DNA from: Clostridia bacterium
GTDB lineage: Bacteria; Bacillota; Clostridia; Oscillospirales; Acutalibacteraceae
Direction of reading: 5' to 3'
Assembly: GCA_017939855.1 (NCBI GenBank)
Contig: JAGAZW010000247.1
Coordinates: 1-6,558 of the forward strand
DNA length: 6,558 bases
The notes under the pieces are model-generated. The model had not been told where the DNA came from, searched no databases, and saw only the letters and a list, made by a program, of their open reading frames with translations. How positions within the stretch are numbered: position 1 is the stretch's first letter; each line of letters opens with the position of its first letter. Positions 1-4,994 of the stretch are shown here, piece by piece. Position numbers and translations under genes: made by a program.

Positions 1-164
1 ATATCGCCAATTCCGCAAGGAATTGTATATCATCAAAACTTTAGTTTTGTATATCGTCAAGCCGACAGAAATACACACCTTAGGTGTGGTGATATACGCC
101 GCACGTGTGCGGCAATGATATACAGCCCTTAAGGGCTGATGATATACCAAGCCTGTCGGCTTGG
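1..164. repeat. Array of seven short hairpins with conserved TATATCRY / RYGATATA linkers
   Basis: Seven hairpin units follow one another: 8-25 (7-bp stem, GCAA loop), 34-49 (CAAAAC/GTTTTG, TTTA loop), 58-68 (left half only), 74-88 (CACACCT/AGGTGTG), 98-113 (GCCGCAC/GTGCGGC), 123-138 (CAGCCC/GGGCTG, TTAA loop) and 147-164 (CCAAGCC/GGCTTGG, TGTC loop). The stems differ completely in sequence but each is self-complementary, while the spacers are nearly constant: TATATCAT at 26-33 and TATATCGT at 50-57, then GTGATATA at 89-96, ATGATATA at 115-122 and ATGATATA at 139-146. The first bases (ATATCGC) are another linker, so the array continues beyond the left edge. Linkers left of position 68 are the reverse complement of those right of 88, so the array consists of two opposed halves. 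I see no open reading frame in it. It resembles dispersed palindromic intergenic repeats of bacteria, but I cannot name a family. Confidence 0.85.
58..163. repeat. 11-bp perfect inverted repeat within the hairpin array
   Basis: CAAGCCGACAG at 58-68 is the exact reverse complement of CTGTCGGCTTG at 153-163. The right copy is part of a complete hairpin, 147-164. The left copy is that same hairpin read on the other strand but cut off after 11 bases, followed by AAATA and then the next hairpin. The two copies enclose hairpins 4 to 6 and could pair across about 84 bases, or they may simply record an inverted duplication with one end lost. Confidence 0.75.
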
Positions 165-171
165 ATAAAAT

Positions 172-197
172 AATCCTCGTTCCGAAGAACGAGGATT
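172..197 (-). terminator. Rho-independent terminator of the tRNA-Arg gene
   Basis: This is a perfect 11-bp stem, 172-182 with 187-197. On the minus strand the loop is TTCG closed by a C-G pair, the very stable cUUCGg tetraloop, and the stem is followed by ATTTTAT. It begins three bases past the 3' CCA of the tRNA, the usual place for a tRNA transcript terminator. On the plus strand the sequence after the stem is GTTTGG, which is a poor tail, so minus-strand use is favoured. Confidence 0.85.
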
Positions 198-200
198 GTT

Positions 201-275
201 TGGCACCCACAGTAGGTAGCGATCCTGCATCTAAGTCTTAGGAGGACCTTATTCTATCCGTTGAACTATGTGGGC
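201..275 (-). tRNA. tRNA-Arg (anticodon CCT), T-arm atypical
   Basis: Read on the minus strand this folds as a 75-nt tRNA. The acceptor is GCCCACA/TGTGGGT with a G-U pair at 1-72, discriminator G and encoded CCA. The D-arm is GTTC/GAAT with an 8-base loop containing GG. The anticodon stem is AGGTC/GACTT with loop CTCCTAA, giving anticodon CCT, which decodes AGG. The variable loop is AGAT. The T-arm is odd: stem GCAGG/CCTAC has a C-A mismatch, and the loop is ATCGCTA instead of the usual TTCGANT, so the normally invariant T54 and A58 are A and C. The rest resembles bacterial Arg(CCT) tRNAs. A near-consensus promoter and a strong terminator flank it, which argues for expression. The T-arm could mean a decaying gene, a variant tRNA, or a sequence error. 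Confidence 0.85.
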
Positions 276-291
276 ATATTTTGTCCTGTTA

Positions 292-320
292 ATTTTACCC
301 CACAAACCGCACAAAGTCAA
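292..320 (-). promoter_or_regulatory. Promoter of tRNA-Arg
   Basis: On the minus strand, a -35 box TTGACT (315-320) and a -10 box TAAAAT (292-297) are separated by exactly 17 bases. Both are close to the sigma-A (housekeeping) consensus TTGACA/TATAAT. The predicted start is about ten bases upstream of the mature tRNA 5' end at 275, which fits a short leader removed by RNase P. Confidence 0.8.
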
Positions 321-327
321 TAACAAC

Positions 328-356
328 TTGTTTTTTAAATAGTTTTATGGTAAAAT
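328..356 (+). promoter_or_regulatory. Promoter of the gtrA-PAP2 unit
   Basis: A -35 box TTGTTT (328-333) and a -10 box TAAAAT (351-356) are 17 bases apart, with a TG at 348-349 forming an extended -10 (TGGTAAAAT). Transcription would start near 363, giving a leader of about 30 bases before the TTG start at 394. The -35 box is only seven bases from the -35 box of the divergent tRNA promoter. Confidence 0.7.
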
Positions 357-380
357 AGTCATAATAATTACAAAATAAGA

Positions 381-386
381 AAGGGG
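381..386 (+). promoter_or_regulatory. Shine-Dalgarno site fixing the TTG start of gtrA
   Basis: AAGGGG ends seven bases before TTG at 394. The next in-frame ATG falls inside the second membrane region, and the closer ATG at 407 is in another frame, so this SD site supports TTG as the true start. Confidence 0.7.
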
Positions 387-393
387 CGGTGGT

Positions 394-810
394 TTGAATA
401 AGTATCATGTTGCCAATTTCTTAATAAACCTGAAACAGACATTTATCAGCAAAAAGTTCATTGAGTTTTCTGTTCTGGGTGTTGTTAATACCTTTACAAA
501 CGCTCTTTTTTCTTCGATAGCAAGTAATTTTATGCAGCAGAATGCGGCTGCGGTTTTCGGGTATGTTGTGTCGCTTACCATCGGCTTTTTTCTTAATTGT
601 CGCATAACCTTCAAATCGCATCCCACCCTTTCAAAGTACATTCGCTTCTGTTCATCATATATACCAAATTTCATAATATATTTCCTCGTAACCTATATAA
701 CCCTCAACACTCTGGAAATGACACAGTTCTGGGGAACGGTTCTTGCGGTACTTGCTGGAGGACCGATTACCTTTGTCATAATAAAGTTTTATGCCTTTGG
801 CAAAAAGTGA
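394..810 (+). CDS. GtrA-family four-helix membrane protein
   Basis: This 138-aa protein has the usual length and layout of the GtrA family: a short basic N-terminus and four hydrophobic helices at about residues 22-45, 50-68, 86-106 and 113-132. Family-like features are F-x-V-L-G-V-V-N-T around residues 25-33, the N-C-R-I-T-F segment after helix 2 (68-73), and the basic end (IIKFYAFGKK). GtrA proteins are membrane proteins linked to synthesis or flipping of polyprenyl-phosphate-linked sugars for O-antigen glucosylation, teichoic acid or arabinogalactan. The biochemical role of most members is unproven, and the substrate here is unknown. It starts at TTG behind a good SD site and is first in a transcript with its own promoter. 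Ten bases separate its stop from the PAP2 phosphatase gene, suggesting a joint role in lipid-carrier metabolism. Confidence 0.85.
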   Translation: MNKYHVANFLINLKQTFISKKFIEFSVLGVVNTFTNALFSSIASNFMQQNAAAVFGYVVSLTIGFFLNCRITFKSHPTLSKYIRFCSSYIPNFIIYFLVTYITLNTLEMTQFWGTVLAVLAGGPITFVIIKFYAFGKK

Positions 811-820
811 GGTATAAATT

Positions 821-1732
821 GTGGATTTTTTATATTTCTTGGAAGGTTTGAGAACACCTTTTTTGGATAACGTTATGCTCTTCATAACCGCTTTTGGCGA
901 TGAAATGTTCTTTATGGCAATCGCTATTTTTCTTTTTTGGTGCAAAGATAAGTATGACGGTTATTATATGCTCTTTGTAGGCTTTGTAGGCACCCAGATA
1001 AACCAGCTTCTAAAGGTTACTTTCAAAGTCAAAAGACCTTGGGTGCTTGACAAAAGCTTTAAGCCGGTCGAAAGGGCCGTGCCCGCCGCTACAGGCTACT
1101 CTTTCCCCAGCGGACACACCCAAAGCTCTGTTGGCACCTTCGGCACAGTCGTCGCCACTACAAAAAACATTATTATCAGGGTTCTTTGTGTTTTAGGCAT
1201 AATTTTGGTGCCCTTTTCACGTATGTATTTAGGTGTTCATACACCTGCTGATGTCGCAGTTTCCTTTGTTATCGCTTGGCTACTCGTGATTATTTTTCGT
1301 CCTATTATAAAGGCGGCAAGGCGAAGCGACAAAACGATGAGAATTGTTATCCTTATTTTTATTCTGATATCAATAATACAAACCGTTTATATGTCGATTA
1401 CCTATTGGGATGCCACGCAGGAAAATCTGCAACACGGTCTTAAAAACTCTTATAAAATGCTGGGTGCAGTTTTAGGACTTGCCGTCATTTTTGAGATGGA
1501 TACAAGATTTATCCGTTTTGAAACGAAGGCAGTTTGGTGGGCGCAGATATTAAAGGTCGTTTTAGGACTGCTGCTAACGGTCGGGATAAAAGAGCTTTCT
1601 TATCTTTTGTTTGGTCTTATTCCATGCGTTGTTTTATCAAGACTGCTATCCTACTTCGTTATGGTAATATTTGCAGGAGCTGTTTGGCCGCTTAGCTTTA
1701 AATGGTTCTCAAAATTAGGAAGAAAAAAGTAG
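821..1732 (+). CDS. PAP2-family membrane phosphatase
   Basis: This 303-aa integral membrane protein carries all three signature motifs of the type 2 phosphatidic acid phosphatase superfamily: K-x6-R-P at residues 65-73, PSGH at 96-99, and S-R-x5-H-x3-D at 133-144. The key residues K65, R72, S97, H99, R134, H140 and D144 are all present. Relatives dephosphorylate membrane lipids such as undecaprenyl diphosphate, phosphatidylglycerol phosphate or phosphatidate on the outer face; the substrate cannot be read from the sequence. The PAP2 core ends near residue 162. A further roughly 130 residues add about four hydrophobic helices (about 174-193, 211-226, 239-256 and 261-293) that are not needed for the canonical fold. 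The start is GTG, with GAGG at 809-812 overlapping the gtrA stop and eight bases of spacing. It is translated from the gtrA transcript and followed directly by a terminator hairpin. Confidence 0.92.
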   Translation: MDFLYFLEGLRTPFLDNVMLFITAFGDEMFFMAIAIFLFWCKDKYDGYYMLFVGFVGTQINQLLKVTFKVKRPWVLDKSFKPVERAVPAATGYSFPSGHTQSSVGTFGTVVATTKNIIIRVLCVLGIILVPFSRMYLGVHTPADVAVSFVIAWLLVIIFRPIIKAARRSDKTMRIVILIFILISIIQTVYMSITYWDATQENLQHGLKNSYKMLGAVLGLAVIFEMDTRFIRFETKAVWWAQILKVVLGLLLTVGIKELSYLLFGLIPCVVLSRLLSYFVMVIFAGAVWPLSFKWFSKLGRKK

Positions 1733-1743
1733 AATTGTGGATT

Positions 1744-1776
1744 AAAAGCACGAAGGCTCATCGCCTTCGTGCTTTT
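1744..1776. terminator. Bidirectional rho-independent terminator between convergent operons
   Basis: A 14-bp perfect stem pairs AAAAGCACGAAGGC (1744-1757) with its complement (1763-1776) around the loop TCATC. The stem ends in A-T pairs and is followed by GTTT on the plus strand and AATCC on the minus strand, so each arm supplies a U-run for one direction. It starts 11 bases after the PAP2 stop and ends two bases from the flavin reductase stop, so it probably ends both transcripts. Confidence 0.9.
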
Positions 1777-1778
1777 GT

Positions 1779-2276
1779 TTATTCGTTTATTAAGACTTTT
1801 TCAATTTTGCCGATAAAGAAGCGATGATAATCCTTATTATCGTACCATTTCAGAGGGGATTTATCTATAAAACATTCTTCTTTAATATTATCGGCATACT
1901 GTTTTTTGCAGATAATCACAAGCCTTGCTTCATTAAAATACACTGTGTTTTCTGCGAATACGGGGGTAAGGTGCGCAAGTTGTGTTTTGTTTACATCTCT
2001 GCCCGACATAGAGCCGCAGACCTTATGAATATCCTTATTTTCGCCATAAAAGCTCAGGGCAAAAAACTCTTCTTTTTCAAGATAGTTCAGCGTATACCTT
2101 TGCGGACGCACAAATACCTCCACCGCATCACTTCCCCAAAGCTCTCCTGCAAAGCCCCAAGAGGCAGTCATCATATTAAAGCCGTCCTGTTGTCCGGCAG
2201 AAATAAGCGTCCATTCATTAGCTATGCAGTTTATTAAATTCTCTTTAATTTCCTTCGCAGAAATTTCTTTAAACAT
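1779..2276 (-). CDS. Flavin reductase-like FMN-binding split-barrel protein
   Basis: This 165-aa protein fits the flavin reductase-like (flavoredoxin) domain along its whole length. The recognisable segments are TLISAG (23-28), F-N-M-M-T-A-S-W-G (33-41), the F-V-R-P-Q-R-Y-T stretch (55-62) typical of the FMN-binding face, F-A-L-S-F-Y (72-77), and a closing Y-H-R-F-F-I-G-x-I-E-K-V. Family members bind FMN non-covalently as dimers and pass electrons from NAD(P)H or other redox proteins; the partner here is unknown. It is cytoplasmic, with no signal or membrane helix. It is last in a minus-strand cluster, 22 bases behind the acyltransferase gene. GGGTGA four bases upstream of the ATG is a modest SD site. 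No link to its envelope-related neighbours can be read from the sequence, so it may simply share the transcript. Confidence 0.88.
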   Translation of the reverse strand: MFKEISAKEIKENLINCIANEWTLISAGQQDGFNMMTASWGFAGELWGSDAVEVFVRPQRYTLNYLEKEEFFALSFYGENKDIHKVCGSMSGRDVNKTQLAHLTPVFAENTVYFNEARLVIICKKQYADNIKEECFIDKSPLKWYDNKDYHRFFIGKIEKVLINE

Positions 2277-2298
2277 AAAATCACCCGATTAAAGTCTA

Positions 2299-3144
2299 TT
2301 AATTTTTACCTTCAGATATTCTTCTTTTGGTTTCATTAAGGGAGGCTGTCATAATTTCTGTAACCCGTTGAGCGACCGCATCGGTATGCAGTCCATGCAG
2401 TTCCTCACGTTCTAAAACAGCCGCAACATTTAAATAAACGTCACTTCTTTTGCGGAACATATTTTTTAAAACGGTGGGACTGTTATAAAGAGTGCAGACC
2501 ACTATCGGCACATTACCTCTTTCGGCAATCTTGAAAACTCCGCTTCTAAGCGGCAAGAGCTCCTGATTTGTTCTATTTGTGTAACCCTCGGGGAAAACTG
2601 CTATAGAAGCCTTGTCTTCCTTTAATATCTTAACAGCGTTTATAATCGTTTTTGCCGCTTCACGATTATTTTCTCTGTCGATAGCAAGTCCGTGCATCTT
2701 ATGTAATGCCTTAGCGACAAAACGAATTTTCTCATAAACTTCCTTTTTGGCTATAAACCCAAGTTCCAGCTCCGAGAGTTCACTTAAAAGGAATACAGGG
2801 TCAGCAATGTCCCTATGATTACAAACAAGCATTACCCTTTTATCATCGGGAATCTTTTCCGCACCACTTACATGTACGTGAACACGGGCTAATTTATAAA
2901 ATATGGGTATAGTAAGGGTTATGTACCTTCGAAGAAACCTTGAACCTGGGTCGGGTGGTTTTTTGAGGTTTACCGACTGAATACAAATAGCAAGAAAAGC
3001 GGCATGAAGAATTAGGAAACTTAAAAAAATTGAAAAGGCTAAAACGGGTGTCAGCCACCAAGAATAACTTTCTTTTAAAATCGGAAAAAAGTTATCAAGC
3101 ACGGGTACTAGTGCCACTGCTGTAACAATATAGAAATATAGCAT
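2299..3144 (-). CDS. PlsC-like 1-acyl-glycerol-3-phosphate acyltransferase
   Basis: This 281-aa protein belongs to the lysophospholipid acyltransferase (PlsC/LPLAT) family. Two hydrophobic segments at about residues 3-21 and 30-56 anchor it in the membrane. The catalytic motif N-H-x4-D lies at 109-115 (H110, D115), a G-L-A-I-D-R substrate-binding block at 152-157, F-P-E-G at 184-187, and V-P-I-V at 212-215. Homologues move an acyl group from acyl-ACP or acyl-phosphate to lysophosphatidic acid, making phosphatidic acid for phospholipid synthesis. Motif III reads FPEGYTNR rather than the common FPEGTRS, which may mark a different acceptor or a subfamily. It starts at ATG, with AAGGG seven bases upstream, 14 bases behind the Cys-rich small gene and 22 bases ahead of the flavin reductase gene, consistent with one operon. 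Confidence 0.9.
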   Translation of the reverse strand: MLYFYIVTAVALVPVLDNFFPILKESYSWWLTPVLAFSIFLSFLILHAAFLAICIQSVNLKKPPDPGSRFLRRYITLTIPIFYKLARVHVHVSGAEKIPDDKRVMLVCNHRDIADPVFLLSELSELELGFIAKKEVYEKIRFVAKALHKMHGLAIDRENNREAAKTIINAVKILKEDKASIAVFPEGYTNRTNQELLPLRSGVFKIAERGNVPIVVCTLYNSPTVLKNMFRKRSDVYLNVAAVLEREELHGLHTDAVAQRVTEIMTASLNETKRRISEGKN

Positions 3145-3158
3145 TCTTTACCCTTCTT

Positions 3159-3341
3159 TCAATTTTGCTTTCTTACTATTTTATATTCATCGTATAAATT
3201 AAAATAGGGACAATTATAGTTGCTGTGCGTCAAAAAGCGCTGCATTTCGTCCTCATCTAAATTGCAGTCACAAATATAACATTCGCTTTCTTGGTCAAAC
3301 ACATAATTTGCGCAGATTTCACAGTTTGTCATATTTTTCAT
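3159..3341 (-). CDS. Small Cys-rich protein, DUF6472-like
   Basis: This 60-aa soluble protein has cysteines at residues 7, 10, 21, 24, 26 and 44. They form a CxxC and a CxxCxC followed by an acidic N-L-D-E-D-E-M helix and an N-C-P-Y-F segment, ending D-E-Y-K-I-V-R-K-Q. From memory this matches the small clostridial family annotated DUF6472, which has no known function. The paired cysteines suggest a metal site, probably zinc, but this is inference. Its ATG overlaps the stop of the upstream LCP gene by one base (TGATG), behind a G-rich SD site (AGGGGGG, six bases of spacing), so it is probably translationally coupled. The ATG three codons later has no SD site. The coding pattern is clear despite the small size. 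It may act with the LCP protein or only share its transcript. Confidence 0.82.
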   Translation of the reverse strand: MKNMTNCEICANYVFDQESECYICDCNLDEDEMQRFLTHSNYNCPYFNLYDEYKIVRKQN

Positions 3342-4918
3342 CAGGGTCCCCCCTGTGAAGGCTCATCAGAACCGCTTTCATCGTCATCATCAGGTGGCGT
3401 TCCGGCATCGGTGTCACCGCCCGAATCAAGGTCTTCATCCGAATCGGAATCCGACGAAGTGTCCCCGTCAGTCTCTGTATCTTGGCCGGGCGGAGTTTCG
3501 TTGTCTTCAGGTGTCTCGCCGTCATCTTGAGAGTTGTCGTCCGGTTCAGAAGTGGAGGGGGTAGACGTAGAGGGCTTTTGCGTTGTCGACGAGGAGGGTT
3601 TTCCGACTATCTCGCCGTACCAGTCGTTCTTTTCAATTGGATTTTTCTCTATAAATTCGTCCATTGTAATATCGTCGTATATAATAGCGTGAACCGCCTT
3701 TTTAGCATATTCAAGGTCATAATAAACAACCGAGCCAAAGCTTCCTTTTGGCGAAGTCATAAGAAAGCTCTTGCCGTTTTCAACCATAGGCAGACGGTAT
3801 TGTTCAAATTTTGGAGAATCGAGCAGAATATTACTTGCAAGGGAAGCAATTTCTGTGGGCTTATAGTTGGTCTGTACACAAGGGCAAAGAGCCTCCGCAA
3901 ATGGCAGGAACTCTGACGCCTTCATCTGCTTTGCCTTGTTGAAAAGCTGTTCCATAACATAACGCTGACGGTCGCTTCGTCCGAAATCGTTATTGGTGCC
4001 CCAGATGTTTTTACCCATTCGTATTCTGGCATAGGCTACCGCCTGTATACCGTTTAAATGCTGAGTACCTTTTTTCTTTATCAGATGAGAGCTGGATTTT
4101 ACACCCTTATGGTCACAAATTTCTTTTATACAGGTATTTATATCATATCCCGGATAGGCGGTAAGCTCGTCTTGGGTGACAGTCGCTTCAATGCCACCAA
4201 CGGCATCAATAATTTCCGCCATACCGTAAAAATTAACAGTAGCGTATTTCATTATATCCAGGCCGAAATTCTGATTCAAAGTTTTTACCGCAAGTTGCGG
4301 TCCGCCCTTTTGATAGGAAGAATTAATCTTGTTATATGTTACTTTGCCGTTTGAATCCTCGATTCTTACCAAAGTATCTCGGACAATCGAAATAATTTTG
4401 ATTTTTTTCGTTTTGATATTAAGGCTTAAAATCATTATACTATCGGCATTGCCCTCAAAGGTATCAAGTCCTCTTGTGTCTATACCAAAAAGCGCAACAT
4501 TTATAACATTTTCATCGATCTGACCGCCTACAATACCCAAATCTTCAGGATTAGTGGAGATAGGGTTATAGTTATAATCAAAAATGCTGAAAATCCAAAC
4601 GAAAAGAGAAATAAAGACAAGCAGTACTGCCGTTACAGATATGAGCGCCGCCTTCTTACCTTTTTTCATATTTTTCCACCATTTGCGCAGACCGAAACCG
4701 ACATCACTCATTACCTTTGCAAGACCTCTTTTTTTCTTGCGGTAATAGATGATGTCGTCATTATAATCGGCAAATGAATTGAAATTGAGTGTTTCTACGG
4801 GTTTACTTTTGGGGACATAAGACGAACTCGAGACAATGTCTTCAAACTCGTCTTTAGGCTTTGACGAAGACATTATATCCTCAAAGTCTTCACCCTGATA
4901 TCTGTTTTCTTCTTGCAT
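3341..4918 (-). CDS. LytR-CpsA-Psr (LCP) family glycopolymer transferase
   Basis: This 525-aa type II membrane protein has a cytoplasmic N-terminus of about 89 residues with a lysine-rich stretch before the membrane, one membrane helix (about 90-113), an extracellular LCP domain (about 137-330), a further folded region to about 435, and an 87-residue acidic tail. LCP hallmarks are A-L-F-G-I-D-T-R (142-149), G-N-A-D-S-I-M-I-L (156-164), S-I-V-R-D (177-181), K-I-N-S-S-Y (197-202), Y-A-R-I-R (296-300) and D-R-Q-R-Y (316-320). LCP enzymes move wall teichoic acid or other glycopolymers from undecaprenyl diphosphate carriers onto peptidoglycan. I place the start at ATG 4918, because the frame open to 5059 would overlap rsmI and encodes an unlikely N-terminus. 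The SD site (GGTG, five bases of spacing) is weak. Extracellular cysteines at 263, 268, 345 and 347 could form disulfides. The stop overlaps the next gene's start. Confidence 0.93.
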   Translation of the reverse strand: MQEENRYQGEDFEDIMSSSKPKDEFEDIVSSSSYVPKSKPVETLNFNSFADYNDDIIYYRKKKRGLAKVMSDVGFGLRKWWKNMKKGKKAALISVTAVLLVFISLFVWIFSIFDYNYNPISTNPEDLGIVGGQIDENVINVALFGIDTRGLDTFEGNADSIMILSLNIKTKKIKIISIVRDTLVRIEDSNGKVTYNKINSSYQKGGPQLAVKTLNQNFGLDIMKYATVNFYGMAEIIDAVGGIEATVTQDELTAYPGYDINTCIKEICDHKGVKSSSHLIKKKGTQHLNGIQAVAYARIRMGKNIWGTNNDFGRSDRQRYVMEQLFNKAKQMKASEFLPFAEALCPCVQTNYKPTEIASLASNILLDSPKFEQYRLPMVENGKSFLMTSPKGSFGSVVYYDLEYAKKAVHAIIYDDITMDEFIEKNPIEKNDWYGEIVGKPSSSTTQKPSTSTPSTSEPDDNSQDDGETPEDNETPPGQDTETDGDTSSDSDSDEDLDSGGDTDAGTPPDDDDESGSDEPSQGGP

Positions 4919-4950
4919 TCTCACACCAGACTGTCTTTTTACTAAATGGT

Positions 4951-4979
4951 ATTTTAATACAAATATGTTTATAAATAAA
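4951..4979 (-). promoter_or_regulatory. Possible promoter of the LCP operon
   Basis: The 76 bases between the rsmI stop codon and the LCP start are very AT-rich. The best sigma-A-like pair on the minus strand is TTTATT (4974-4979) and TAAAAT (4951-4956), 17 bases apart. The -10 box is good and the -35 box weak. In such AT-rich sequence chance matches are common, and the LCP gene may instead be reached by read-through from rsmI, since I see no terminator in the gap. Confidence 0.25.
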
Positions 4980-4994
4980 GTATATTTTGTAAAC

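Noticed and set aside
1..164. CRISPR array
   Set aside because: Conserved pieces are only 8 bases long and flip strand midway; the variable parts are palindromes, not spacers. No cas gene is visible.
1..164. A series of tandem transcription terminators
   Set aside because: The hairpins are short, lack T-runs after the stems, and lie beyond a proper terminator at 172-197.
655..945. Minus-strand reading frame across the gtrA-PAP2 junction
   Set aside because: It lies antisense to two confident genes, spans their junction and has no family features.
1824..2237. Plus-strand 137-aa reading frame opposite the flavin reductase gene
   Set aside because: The minus strand encodes a clear family protein; the plus frame has no recognisable domain.
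3291..3916. Plus-strand Ser- or Arg-rich reading frames opposite the LCP tail
   Set aside because: Their odd composition is the antisense image of the Asp/Ser-rich tail codons; they have no homology or good SD site.
4919..4994. Terminator after rsmI
   Set aside because: Only a weak GTTTA/TAAAC pairing with a long loop is visible, with no GC stem and T-run.
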